64,000 bases of DNA from contig NZ_JAAOZC010000012.1 of NCBI RefSeq assembly GCF_011761305.1, positions 1 through 64,000 on the forward strand, written 5' to 3'. The position numbers and the translations under genes are program-made. The notes beneath the pieces were generated by a model. It saw only the letters and a list, made by a program, of their open reading frames with translations, did not search any database and was not told the origin of the DNA. This DNA comes from Sphingomonas vulcanisoli (GTDB lineage Bacteria; Pseudomonadota; Alphaproteobacteria; Sphingomonadales; Sphingomonadaceae). Shown in pieces: positions 45,256-54,235 of this stretch. The first letter of the stretch is position 1. Every line of letters begins with the position of its first letter.

Positions 45256-45342
45256 GCCCAGATGGCGGAATTGGTAGACGCACCAGCTTCAGGTGCTGGC
45301 GATCGCAAGGTCGTGGAGGTTCGAGTCCTCTTCTGGGCACCA
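45256..45342 (+). tRNA. tRNA-Leu (CAG)
   Basis: An 87-base class II tRNA. Acceptor GCCCAGA pairs with TCTGGGC, anticodon stem CCAGC/GCTGG encloses TTCAGGT (anticodon CAG), there is a long variable arm, and CCA is encoded at 45340-45342. The 3' end serves as attachment site for the downstream integrase. Confidence 0.95.
45329..45342 (+). other. Attachment site (left) in tRNA-Leu
   Basis: TCTTCTGGGCACCA at the tRNA 3' end recurs exactly at 59817-59830. It lies 173 bases before an integrase start. The conserved arm segment at 45359-45395 begins 17 bases after the core. Confidence 0.7.
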
Positions 45343-45358
45343 AACGCTTTCCCAGGCG

Positions 45359-45395
45359 CGTCCGAGGACGTCCAGTAAGCGACTGGTTTTCAAGC
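45359..45395. promoter_or_regulatory. Putative integrase arm-binding region, copy 1
   Basis: This 37-base stretch, starting CGTCCGAGGACGTCCAG, matches 59848-59884 (CGTCCAGAGGCGTCCAG) over most of its length, including TTTTCAA near the end. Its position relative to the attachment core is conserved to one base. Confidence 0.45.
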
Positions 45396-45440
45396 GAAAA
45401 CCCCAGGACATTCGTCGGCTTAAATCCGGGCTGATCCAGC

Positions 45441-45477
45441 CAGGACCAACAGCAGAGTCGACGATTTGTTGGTCCTG
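45441..45477. repeat. Perfect inverted repeat before integrase 1
   Basis: CAGGACCAACA (45441-45451) and TGTTGGTCCTG (45467-45477) are perfect complements with a 15-base loop. It sits 39 bases before the integrase ATG, and could be an operator, an excisionase site, or a leader hairpin. Confidence 0.5.
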
Positions 45478-45515
45478 ATGTTGGTGTTGGCACAGCCCCT
45501 CACGGAGCTGACATC

Positions 45516-46769
45516 ATGACACTGACTCATATTCAGATCACCCATGCCAAGGCGACCAACAAGGCGTTTCGTATGTCCGATGGCCGAGGCCTTGCCATCG
45601 TCATCCAACCCTGTGGATCGAAGATCTGGCGATGGAGCTATCGCTTCGAAACCCGACAGAAGACGTTGCATATCGGCATTTGGCCAAAGGTCGGGATCGC
45701 TGATGCTCGTCGAAAGTGCGAGCAGGCCCGCGAACTGCTCAGCGAAGGCATCGACCCCGCGATCGTGAAGCGGTTTGGAAGGGGTGCCGCAAAGATCAAG
45801 ATTGCGCCCGGCAACAGCTTCCGGGTCGTCGCGGAAGAATGGTTGCGCAAGCTGGAGCAAGAGGGACTTGCCGACATCACGATTGGGAAGACGCGATGGC
45901 TGCTCGATAAGGCGTATGCCGCGCTAGGCTCCTTGCCGATCGAAGTGATCCGCCCCGTTGATGCTCTGGCGGCGTTAAAAAAGATCGAAGCCAAAGGGCA
46001 TTACGAGACGGCTCGCCGGCTTCGCAGCGTTCTGAGCAGAGTCTTTCGCTATGGCGTGGCGACTGGGCGGATCGAGCGCGATGTCGCGGCAGACTTACGC
46101 GGCGCGATCGTGGCGCCCAAAGCAAAGAACCTCGCTGCGATCACAACCTCGCGAGAGGCGGGGCAGTTGATCAGGGCAATCGAAGCTTATTCGGGCTGTG
46201 AGATCACCTCCTATGCCTTAAAGCTATCGGCACACCTGTTCGTCCGGCCTGGAGAGCTTCGCCGCGCGGAATGGCGAGAATTTGACGTGGATGCGTGCGT
46301 CTGGATGATCCCGGCGGAGAAGATGAAGAAGCGCCGCCCTCATCAGGTGCCGCTATCGCGTCAAGTTATGGAATTGCTCGATAACCTGCACGACCTGACG
46401 GGACATGATCGCTACGTTTTCCCGTGCCTTGGAAAGCAAAATGTCCCGATGTCGGAGAACACCGTGAACCAAGCGATCCGTCGGCTTGGATACGGCAGGG
46501 ATGAGATGACAGCGCACGGTTTCAGGGCGATGGCAGCAACGCTCCTGAACGAATCCGGACTTTGGCATCCAGACGCTATTGAGCGCCAGCTGGCCCATCT
46601 TGAAGCGAACCAAATCCGGAGAGCCTACACGCGCGGTGAATATTGGCCTGAGCGGGTAAGACTCATGCAATGGTGGTCAGACTACGTGGACGATCTTCGA
46701 AAAGAGGAGCCAGCGCCAGTATCTACCTTTGGCACACGGTTCAAACCTGCTCTCCGATCAGTCTCCTGA
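45516..46769 (+). CDS. Tyrosine integrase (island 1)
   Basis: A 417-residue P4-like integrase. An N-terminal DUF4102 arm-binding domain (FRMSDGRGLAIVIQPCGSKIW) is followed by a core-binding SAM-like domain and the catalytic domain. The first Arg lies in RPGELRRAEW, the HxxR box is HGFRAMA, and the likely nucleophile Tyr is in IRRAYTRGEYW. It directly follows the tRNA-Leu attachment site. Its C-terminus overlaps the AlpA gene on the other strand by 29 bases. It is homologous throughout to the second integrase at 60009. Confidence 0.92.
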   Translation: MTLTHIQITHAKATNKAFRMSDGRGLAIVIQPCGSKIWRWSYRFETRQKTLHIGIWPKVGIADARRKCEQARELLSEGIDPAIVKRFGRGAAKIKIAPGNSFRVVAEEWLRKLEQEGLADITIGKTRWLLDKAYAALGSLPIEVIRPVDALAALKKIEAKGHYETARRLRSVLSRVFRYGVATGRIERDVAADLRGAIVAPKAKNLAAITTSREAGQLIRAIEAYSGCEITSYALKLSAHLFVRPGELRRAEWREFDVDACVWMIPAEKMKKRRPHQVPLSRQVMELLDNLHDLTGHDRYVFPCLGKQNVPMSENTVNQAIRRLGYGRDEMTAHGFRAMAATLLNESGLWHPDAIERQLAHLEANQIRRAYTRGEYWPERVRLMQWWSDYVDDLRKEEPAPVSTFGTRFKPALRSVS

Positions 46770-46965
46770 GGCTCTTGAATGGAATGAGCGTCGAGCGACC
46801 GACTTTGACGATATCCAAATCGCCAGCCTCGATCAGCTCATAGATACGTGAGCGGCTTAAGCCGGTGAGTTGAACGGCTGTCGGGATCCGAACGGTCAGC
46901 GGCTCGATTGAGACGTTGGCCGTTCGAGTTTGTGGGTCTGAATTAACGCGCATATTGCTCTCCAC
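46741..46965 (-). CDS. AlpA-like helix-turn-helix regulator/excisionase
   Basis: A 74-residue protein with one AlpA/MerR-like helix-turn-helix (TAVQLTGLSRSRIYELIEAGDLDIVKVGRSTLIP). AlpA proteins activate integrase or act as excisionase. The gene overlaps the integrase end head-on by 29 bases. The Met four codons in (MRVNSD) is an alternative start. It is paralogous to 61322-61525. Confidence 0.82.
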   Translation of the reverse strand: MESNMRVNSDPQTRTANVSIEPLTVRIPTAVQLTGLSRSRIYELIEAGDLDIVKVGRSTLIPFKSLRRLIGEQV

Positions 46966-47168
46966 GGACAGCTAGAGCGCGCAATCATCCTTTGATCGAT
47001 ATACGCGAGATAGACACTGCTAAGGGTCGACGCGGGCGCATTCGGTGCGCTCCGACGAATACTTCTCAAAAAAATTGTCTCTTCGAAGCTGCCACGATAA
47101 TCGTGAGCCGATGAAAGGCGGGGCGCTTAGAGGGGGCTGGCCTATCTTGAAGGTAGGGATGACGGCCA

Positions 47169-49319
47169 GTGAAACTCGCGTTGCGAACAACACTTGAAAG
47201 AGACCCTGCTGAGTTAAAGAGCCGTCTCAGCGAAATCATAGCGCTATCGAATGGGGAGAAGGAAGCGCTTGGGTTTCTTCCTAACTCCGCCTACGAGGAA
47301 GCAATCGCGCAGAAGCGTCTCTTCGCCATGTTGGCGGAAGATGATGACGGCCAGTCCGCTGTTGTCGGCTACATACTGCACGGCGGCGTATTTCCCCACG
47401 CGCGGGTCCAGCAGGTATGCACGAAGCCCGATTGGCGGAGGCACAAAGTCGCTTCTGCACTGATCGATGCTCTGGTGAGCGATCTGGAGCGAGCTGGCTT
47501 TCTAACGGTGAAAGCGAAAGTCGCTGATGATCTTGCCCATGCTCAGGCGTTTTATGAGCAACATGGCTTTGAGGCTGTTACTTCCAAGGCTGGCGGTAAC
47601 ACGCGCGGCAGAACTATAATCATCCGCGTTCGTAATCTGGCGACACCCCACCTGTTTTCCGTTGCGCCCGCCACGATCGATCTTGGCTTGCCAAAGCGCT
47701 TTGGGAATGAGGCCTCCTTTTACACTTTCGATCTCAACGTCTTTTTTGATCTGGTGAAAAACCGGCAACGGCACGATGCGGCCTGCGCCCTTTTTGGTGC
47801 CGCTCTGGATCACCGCATCCGGCTTGGTATCGCGTCCGAATTTATCACCGAGCTTAGGCGCACCTCGATCGGGCAGAAAAATGATCCCGTACTTCAGATG
47901 GCTCTGCAACTCCCAAGGCTACCTCCGCCGGTCAACGCTCAAGATCTTGATCGCTTGGCCTACGAAATCCATCAAATCGTATTCACGGATAGGAAGGACG
48001 CCAGCGCTGGTTCAACCCAAGCTCTAAGCGATGCCCGCCACCTAGCCCATTCAGCGCTTTCCCGTGTATCGGGGTTCATTACTAGTGATGGCGCCCTTCT
48101 GGAGGCTCGCGACGAGCTTCTGGCTAAAATCGGCATTGATATTGCTGGGTTGGACGAGCTTCTAACACTGCTGCCAGACGCCCTTGACGAGCAATCCCCC
48201 AATGAACGGAAGGGCGACGGCTTCGAATGCAAGACACCATCCGCTGATGAAGTGGCTGCCTATCTGACGACGGCCAACGTCCCAGCTAGCGTTATCGACG
48301 AGGTCTGTGGAACGCCCACGGGGCGGGCTGTCGGTTGGCGTTGTGGAATCTGGGTGGAATCAAAAACTGTCGCGGTCGCTTGCTTAGCCTCCCCCGTCTC
48401 GACTGCCGGTGAAGATCGGCTGCTCATCAACGTGGATGCGGGTCATCTCGATCGGGAGCTTTACGCCGAATACCTGCTGGACGCGGCTATCAAACAGGCG
48501 TGTTTGAATAATCCCGCCGCCATACGTTTGCTAAATGTGCAAGGGCAGCCGACTGTAGGCGCGCTTGCCGCCACCCGCGGCTTCGTTGCTACAGGTTCAG
48601 GTCACGACCTAGTCAAAGTTGCAATCGGCCAGCCAATTACCCGCGATAATTGGGAGGCGACACGGCAGTCCACCCGGCGCAAAACGGGTTTGGCGCTTCC
48701 AGCGCAGTGGCCCAATTTTCAAAACGGTTCGCGCGACATCGCTGTAACGAATAGCTCCGGTCAGTCGCTAGACCTTTCGCCAGAGCGATTTGAGGATATC
48801 TTCGGGCCAACCCTCTATCTGTGGCCGGGCAGAGAAGCGGTAATCGTCCCCATCCAACGCGCCTACGCCGACGAACTGCTGGGAACGAATACACAGACCC
48901 GGCTTTCCTTCATCGAGGATCGCGATGCGTCGTTCTTGTCGCGCAGAGCTTACGTAAACACGCCGCGCGCCAGAAATGCCATGCGACCTGGCCTCGCCAT
49001 CCTGTTCTACGAATCTGGAAAAAATGGTGGGCGAAGCGCCGTGGTTGCGGTTGGCCGGATTGTGGATTCCGTCCTTGTCCCTAAGGAGACCACGTCAAGA
49101 GATGCCATGCGCAGGGTGGTCGTCGATGACCTCTCAGAATTTTCCGCGATGGATGAAGTGTTGATGACGACCTTTGATAATTTGATCGCGTTTCCCACCC
49201 CCGTTCGCTTCGCCACTCTGAAGGGTTTCGGCGCTGCTGGAAGCAATAATCTGATTTCCGCATTCCCTCTATCTCACGAAAATCTGGCCCGCGTTATTGA
49301 GGCTGCGTGGAGGAAATGA
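47169..49319 (+). CDS. Multidomain GNAT / PIN-like / GNAT-like / ASCH-like protein
   Basis: A 716-residue protein with a GTG start. I see four parts. Residues about 1-158 resemble an acetyltransferase (VCTKPDWRRHKVASALIDALV acetyl-CoA loop, AQAFYEQHGFEAV). Residues about 183-335 look like a PIN nuclease, with acidic positions Asp188 (FDLN), Glu224 (SEF), Asp288 (SDAR) and Asp307 (TSDG) in the right order. Residues about 355-490 are a second GNAT-like part (AEYLLDAAIKQACLN, ALAATRGFVATG). Residues about 550-716 resemble a PUA-type ASCH or EVE fold (VPIQRAYADELLG, PGLAILFYES, VVAVGRI). The stop overlaps an ASCH gene. The combination suggests an RNA-targeting toxin or modification system. Codon usage is less GC-rich than the core genes. 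Function is inferred, not known. Confidence 0.7.
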   Translation: MKLALRTTLERDPAELKSRLSEIIALSNGEKEALGFLPNSAYEEAIAQKRLFAMLAEDDDGQSAVVGYILHGGVFPHARVQQVCTKPDWRRHKVASALIDALVSDLERAGFLTVKAKVADDLAHAQAFYEQHGFEAVTSKAGGNTRGRTIIIRVRNLATPHLFSVAPATIDLGLPKRFGNEASFYTFDLNVFFDLVKNRQRHDAACALFGAALDHRIRLGIASEFITELRRTSIGQKNDPVLQMALQLPRLPPPVNAQDLDRLAYEIHQIVFTDRKDASAGSTQALSDARHLAHSALSRVSGFITSDGALLEARDELLAKIGIDIAGLDELLTLLPDALDEQSPNERKGDGFECKTPSADEVAAYLTTANVPASVIDEVCGTPTGRAVGWRCGIWVESKTVAVACLASPVSTAGEDRLLINVDAGHLDRELYAEYLLDAAIKQACLNNPAAIRLLNVQGQPTVGALAATRGFVATGSGHDLVKVAIGQPITRDNWEATRQSTRRKTGLALPAQWPNFQNGSRDIAVTNSSGQSLDLSPERFEDIFGPTLYLWPGREAVIVPIQRAYADELLGTNTQTRLSFIEDRDASFLSRRAYVNTPRARNAMRPGLAILFYESGKNGGRSAVVAVGRIVDSVLVPKETTSRDAMRRVVVDDLSEFSAMDEVLMTTFDNLIAFPTPVRFATLKGFGAAGSNNLISAFPLSHENLARVIEAAWRK

Positions 49320-49756
49320 CCCCCGACAGCGACGCAATAATCTCCATCCATCCCCGTCACGCCAATGCCATTCTGGATGGCGCGAAAACAATCGAGTTAC
49401 GTCGCCGGATACCCTATCTTTCGATCGGTACACGGCTCTGGATTTATGCCACGCGGCCGATAGGCGCTGTCATTGGGATGGCGACAGTGGAGCGCATTGT
49501 TCGGGGTGATCCTGAGGAAATTTGGCTAGAATTTGGAGATCAGGCCGGCATTGAGCGGATTGACTTCGACGCCTATTTTGATGGCGCGCAGGAAGCGATC
49601 GGCCTGATACTGGTTGATGTTCGGCGTAATGCTGAGCACGTGGAGATCGAACAGTTGCGTTGTCTGCGCGATCGTTTCCACCCTCCTCAAGTCATGATGA
49701 ATATTAGCAATCGTGAAGCCCAGCTGCTGCACCGTATGGCTGGTTCGAAGGGGTAG
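49307..49756 (+). CDS. ASCH domain-containing protein
   Basis: A 149-residue PUA-like protein. The ASCH signature is ISIHPRHANAILDGAKTIELRRR, followed by GTRLWIYATRPIGAVIGMATVERIV. ASCH domains bind RNA or modified nucleotides and occur in regulators of translation and in some toxin-like systems. The GTG at 49307 gives this length; an ATG at 49316 overlaps the upstream stop as ATGA with GGAGG close by. Either way translation is coupled to the multidomain gene. The C-terminal half (HPPQVMMNISNREAQLLHRM) is helical. Confidence 0.85.
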   Translation: MEEMTPDSDAIISIHPRHANAILDGAKTIELRRRIPYLSIGTRLWIYATRPIGAVIGMATVERIVRGDPEEIWLEFGDQAGIERIDFDAYFDGAQEAIGLILVDVRRNAEHVEIEQLRCLRDRFHPPQVMMNISNREAQLLHRMAGSKG

Positions 49757-50161
49757 CGATCTGCTTCGTCGTAAAGACAAGCTGGGGCCGGCATTTGACG
49801 CATTAAGGGCTGCCTCTAGCGGTTAATCGAACGACAGCTGACGTGCGCCTCAAAGCTCCTCCAGTCATAACTAGAGGCCAGGGTTATCATCGTGCCCTTG
49901 CGGGCTGGGTTGCACAACGAGCCTGGCAGCACCGGCGGGCGTCAGCCCGCCTATCCCGTTATGCGGTCGCACACGGTTGTAGCCGTCGCGCCAGTCGCTC
50001 AGCACCGAGCGGCCATGGCTCAACGACGCGAACAGATTATGTGGCTTGGAAGACCCCTAGATATCGTCGCCGCCAAGCGTTGGCCCGTTTCGCGCACCTT
50101 ACAGGGCTTCTCCTTTGCGGCTCGCCTATCCGTCGGTATGAAACCAGAAAGGGGGTGCCGT
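49757..50161. other. Gap holding an IS3-family transposase scar
   Basis: No intact gene is seen between the ASCH and restriction-modification genes. Bases 49871-50041 encode, on the minus strand, the end of an IS3-family transposase (separate entry). A purine-rich GAAAGGGGG at 50147-50155 provides the ribosome site for the next gene. Confidence 0.6.
49871..50041 (-). pseudogene. IS3-family transposase OrfB remnant
   Basis: The reverse strand reads HNLFASLSHGRSVLSDWR and continues DGYNRVRPHNGIGGLTPA, a typical IS3 OrfB (DDE) C-terminus with the WRxxYNxxRPHxxxGxLTP signature. It ends in an in-frame TAG at 49871-49873. Only about 57 codons remain; the rest of the element and its inverted ends are gone. 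It lies antisense in front of the restriction-modification gene, so it marks an old insertion. Confidence 0.7.
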
Positions 50162-53100
50162 TTGGCCGATTCCGCGTTGTTCATTTCCGGTGCGCTCTTC
50201 ACCACCGATTATCTTGTAGAAGCGATCAGGGACACCGCCGCATATCGCGCTGTCGATGTAGCCCGATTGCGGGCGCGGCTCGATCAGATCGCCGCTGAAT
50301 TTCCGCAAGATCAGCGGACAAATGAAAGCCAGACCGAAGACGATTTCATCTGGCCGGTGCTGATTGCACTCGGCTGGTCGGAATCGCTTCGCCAACAGAA
50401 TCTGACTGTCACGGGGCGCGATGACGTGCCCGATGGCCTGCTATTTGCGGACGCGGCGGCGAAAGCTTCGGCCAACGCGCAACGAGACCAATGGCGGCGC
50501 TACGCGCACGGCCTCGCCGTCGTCGAAAGCAAGCGCTGGGCGCGCCCTTTGGACCGCGCATCTGGCCGCGATGAAACCACCGCGCCGTCCACTCAGATGC
50601 TGCGCTATCTACGCCGGATCGACGATCTGACGGGTGGCGCACTGCGCTGGGGCATCCTCACCAACGGCACGCGCTGGCGGCTCTATTGGGCGGGCGCACG
50701 GTCGATCTCGGAAGAGTTTCTCGAAATCGACTTGGGCCGCGTCCTTGCCCTCGATAGCGGCGGCGACTTGTTCGCCGATTCCGCCACGCGCGACCATTGG
50801 CTGCGGGTCTTCGCGGTAATGTTCGGGCGCGAGGCGTTCCTGCGGGACGGCGTGGAGCAGCGCTCGTTCCACGATCGCGCCCGCGCCGAGGCCGCGTTCT
50901 ATGAGGAACGGGTCGCCGCCAGCCTCTCGAAGCTGGTGTTCGATGTCGTGTTCCCCAGCCTGGCCAAGTCCATCGCCGACGCCGCGCCGGAAGCGCCGTT
51001 GACCGACGTTCGGGACGCTGCGCTGGTGCTCCTCTATCGCCTGCTTTTCCTGCTATATGCTGAGGATCGCGACCTGCTGCCGGTCAGCGACCCGCGATAT
51101 GACGACTATTCGCTGCGCCCGCTGAGGCTCGATGTCGGCAGGCGCGTGACCAATGGGGACGCATTTTCCACGTCCGCCGCCCGCATCTGGTCGCATGTTT
51201 CCGATCTGTCGCGGATCATCGACAAGGGCGATGCGTCCGTCGGTATTCCGCCTTACAATGGCGGCCTGTTCGCCACGGGCGGAACACCCCTACTTGCCAG
51301 CGCCCGCGTGCCGGACACCGTGATGGCTCCCGCCCTTGATGCGCTTTCCTACGAGCGATCGTCGGGCGAGCGCCGCTACATCAATTACCGCGATCTCTCC
51401 GTCCAGCAGCTCGGCTCGATCTACGAACGGCTGCTGGAATTCGAGATTGTGCGCGACGAGACCGACGCGCTGACGGTTCGCCCAAACCTTTTCGCACGCA
51501 AGAACAGCGGCAGCTACTATACGCCTGACGAGCTGGTCGGACTGATTCTCGACGAAACGCTCGAACCGCTCGTCACTGAGCGGCTGGACGCCTTTCGCTC
51601 GGCGTTTGCGAAGCTCAATGCCAAGGACGCCGAAGATTATCGGCGGCGCGAATTGCGCGATGCCGATCCGGCCAACGCGATCCTGTCGCTTCGCGTTTGC
51701 GATCCGGCGATGGGATCGGGGCACTTCCTCGTCAGCCTGGTCGATACGCTTGCCGACCATGTGCTCGATGCGATGGCGGAAGCCGCCGCGCTGGGCGTCG
51801 ATCTGCACTACACCTCGCCGCTCGCCGACAAAATCGAGGATATTCGCGCCACGATCCTGAAGAACGCCAGGACGGCGAACTGGACCATCGATGAGGAACA
51901 GCTCGACGACCGGCACATCGTCCGCCGCATGGTGCTGAAACGCTGTGTCTATGGCGTGGACAAGAATCCGATGGCGGTCGAACTTGCCAAGGTCGCGCTG
52001 TGGCTTCACACATTCACGGTCGGCGCGCCGCTATCGTTCATCGACCACCACCTGCACGCCGGCGACAGCCTGTTCGGCCTCTGGGTGCGCGACGCCATCG
52101 ACAAGGCGACCGCGATGGGCGGCGAGCTTTTCTACAACGAGGCGCTGCGCAACGCGCAGCGCTCGGCGGAAGCGATGAAAACGATCGAAGCGCTGACCGA
52201 TGTGGAGATCGCGGAGGCGCATCGTTCGGCGGCGATGTATGAAGACGTGGAGCTGATGACCGGCGAACTCGACGGTTTTGTCAGCTTCCTCCACGGGCTC
52301 GACTGGCTTGATCTGAGAGCCAAGGACAAGGCCCTGGCCCGGCTCTGGCTCGATGGCCGGTTCGGCGATCCCATGCCGATCGCGCGTGGCCGTAAATCGC
52401 CGGAAGGCGGCATGGCGAAGCCGGAGGAAGTCGAGGCGTTCACCGCGATCTGGGAACGCGCGCGGGCGCTCATTGGCGAAGAACGCTTCCTCAACTGGCA
52501 GATTGCCTTCCCCGGCGTGTGGGACAATTGGGCCAGCAAAGGGCGAGAAGGCGGGTTCGACGCCGTGGTGGGCAATCCTCCTTGGGATAGGTTTGAATTC
52601 GAAGAACTGCCGTGGTTCGCCGCGCGTGATGCCGCGATTGCAACAGAGCCGCTGAAATCAAAACGCAAAGCCATGATCGCGGCGTTGAAGGTCAGCAATC
52701 CAACACTCCTTGCGGAGTTCGAGACCGCCCAAGCGCGACAGACAGCGGCGGCAAAGATTGTCAGAAACGGAAAAATATACTGTGAGCTGACCAGCGGGAA
52801 GCTCAACATCTATAAAATTTTCGTCGAGCGGGCGATTTCACTGGTTAAGCCGGAGGGCATGGTCGGTCTCTTGACGCCAATCGGTATCGGAACGGACCAT
52901 AATGTCGCGTCATTCCTGCGAAAAATCACCGAAGCCGACCGGCTCAAGGCATTTGTGGCCTTCGAAAATAAGCGGCACTGGTTGTTCGCCGACGTGCACG
53001 CCGAGGACCAACCTACGATATTTTGCGTTGGCGGCTGGAAGCGGGCATTTCAAAAGTTTGCGTACGGGGTAAAACTGCACCGTCTTCCAACTGATCCCGA

Positions 53101-54235
53101 CGCGCCCAAGCCAGTAACACTCACTCGCGAAACCTTGGCCAAAGTGAATCCGACGACGGGGACAATGCCAATTTTCCGGTCGATGATCGACTTGGGAATA
53201 GTGGCAAAAGTCTATGATAGCTCTCCGGTGTTGATCGAAGGGACAGGGCGCAATGAAGCTCCCGTGTGGCCGATAAAATATCGGCAGATGATCAACATGA
53301 CGAGCAGGAGCGAAGGTTTTCGGACCGCTCAAATGCTTACTGAACAAGAGGGCGCTTGGCCTGTTGGCAACGGTGAGTTTGACTCGCCTGCCGGTCGATG
53401 GCTGCGCCTCTATGAAGGTAAGATGGTTTCGATCTTCAATCATCGATATGCGGGGGTGCGGAACCGGTCGAACTCTGTCAGTGGACAGGGAATCCCGGTG
53501 CACAGCTCGGAGACTGACCTCGCCGATCCGACTTTTCTGCCAATACCACGTTATTGGATTTTGGAATCGGATGCCGCTCCAGACTTCGAGTTCGCAATCG
53601 GCTTTAATGATATCTGTAATACGAACAATTCGCGTAGCCTGATATCTGCTATAGTTCCAAGGGGTGCCTATGGAAACAAGTTACCTTTGCTGACTTGGAC
53701 TGACGAAACGATCATTAATTTACCGTTGCTGCAAGCGAACTTGGCATCAATCATTACCGACTATATCGCACGACAAAAAATTCAAAGCCGGAATCTGAGC
53801 AAGTATATACTTGCTCAACTCCCCGTCGTGCCGCCTGCCGCCTACAATCGACGCTTCGGTCCCAAGTCCGCTGCTCAGATCGTCCGCGAGGCTGTGCTAG
53901 AACTGACATACACCGCAAACGACCTTGCTCCCTTCGCGCGCGACATGGGCCATGTCGATGCGGCGGGAGACGTGCTCCCACCTTTCGTTTGGGACGAGGA
54001 CCGGCGGTTACGGCTGCGCGCCAAGCTGGATGCGTTTTACTTCATCCTCTACGGCGTTTTCGATCCCGCTGACCCATCGCGAAGTCGCGACGACATACGC
54101 TATATCTATTCGACCTTCCCAATCGTTGAACGAGAAGAGACGGAAAAATGGGGCAGTTACCGTAGCCGCGACCTGTGCCTCGCCTGGATCAATGCGCTGA
54201 TGGCGGGACAGCCTGACGGCGCGGTTGCTGGGTAG
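50162..54235 (+). CDS. Single-chain restriction-modification enzyme (type IIG/Eco57I-like)
   Basis: A 1357-residue protein combining nuclease and N6-adenine methylase. The N-terminus has a PD-(D/E)XK-like core: VPDGLL, then VVESKRW near residue 120. A helical linker leads to the methylase, with SGSYYTPDEL (motif X) near 450, CDPAMGSGHFL (motif I) near 515 and NPPW (motif IV) near 805. The C-terminal ~500 residues are the likely target-recognition region. I prefer the TTG at 50162 because GAAAGGGGG lies six bases before it and the upstream frame reads through the transposase scar; an ATG at 50138 is the alternative. The 52600-53800 stretch is visibly lower in GC. It probably restricts phage DNA. 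Confidence 0.86.
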   Translation: MADSALFISGALFTTDYLVEAIRDTAAYRAVDVARLRARLDQIAAEFPQDQRTNESQTEDDFIWPVLIALGWSESLRQQNLTVTGRDDVPDGLLFADAAAKASANAQRDQWRRYAHGLAVVESKRWARPLDRASGRDETTAPSTQMLRYLRRIDDLTGGALRWGILTNGTRWRLYWAGARSISEEFLEIDLGRVLALDSGGDLFADSATRDHWLRVFAVMFGREAFLRDGVEQRSFHDRARAEAAFYEERVAASLSKLVFDVVFPSLAKSIADAAPEAPLTDVRDAALVLLYRLLFLLYAEDRDLLPVSDPRYDDYSLRPLRLDVGRRVTNGDAFSTSAARIWSHVSDLSRIIDKGDASVGIPPYNGGLFATGGTPLLASARVPDTVMAPALDALSYERSSGERRYINYRDLSVQQLGSIYERLLEFEIVRDETDALTVRPNLFARKNSGSYYTPDELVGLILDETLEPLVTERLDAFRSAFAKLNAKDAEDYRRRELRDADPANAILSLRVCDPAMGSGHFLVSLVDTLADHVLDAMAEAAALGVDLHYTSPLADKIEDIRATILKNARTANWTIDEEQLDDRHIVRRMVLKRCVYGVDKNPMAVELAKVALWLHTFTVGAPLSFIDHHLHAGDSLFGLWVRDAIDKATAMGGELFYNEALRNAQRSAEAMKTIEALTDVEIAEAHRSAAMYEDVELMTGELDGFVSFLHGLDWLDLRAKDKALARLWLDGRFGDPMPIARGRKSPEGGMAKPEEVEAFTAIWERARALIGEERFLNWQIAFPGVWDNWASKGREGGFDAVVGNPPWDRFEFEELPWFAARDAAIATEPLKSKRKAMIAALKVSNPTLLAEFETAQARQTAAAKIVRNGKIYCELTSGKLNIYKIFVERAISLVKPEGMVGLLTPIGIGTDHNVASFLRKITEADRLKAFVAFENKRHWLFADVHAEDQPTIFCVGGWKRAFQKFAYGVKLHRLPTDPDAPKPVTLTRETLAKVNPTTGTMPIFRSMIDLGIVAKVYDSSPVLIEGTGRNEAPVWPIKYRQMINMTSRSEGFRTAQMLTEQEGAWPVGNGEFDSPAGRWLRLYEGKMVSIFNHRYAGVRNRSNSVSGQGIPVHSSETDLADPTFLPIPRYWILESDAAPDFEFAIGFNDICNTNNSRSLISAIVPRGAYGNKLPLLTWTDETIINLPLLQANLASIITDYIARQKIQSRNLSKYILAQLPVVPPAAYNRRFGPKSAAQIVREAVLELTYTANDLAPFARDMGHVDAAGDVLPPFVWDEDRRLRLRAKLDAFYFILYGVFDPADPSRSRDDIRYIYSTFPIVEREETEKWGSYRSRDLCLAWINALMAGQPDGAVAG

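Noticed and set aside
45359-45477. CRISPR-like repeats near the integrase
   Set aside because: Only one inverted repeat and one arm segment occur, with no regular repeat-spacer pattern. I saw no CRISPR array anywhere in the window.
49892-50161. N-terminal extension of the restriction-modification enzyme from an ATG at 49892
   Set aside because: The extension lies on the antisense of an IS3 transposase tail and has no ribosome site, whereas TTG at 50162 does.
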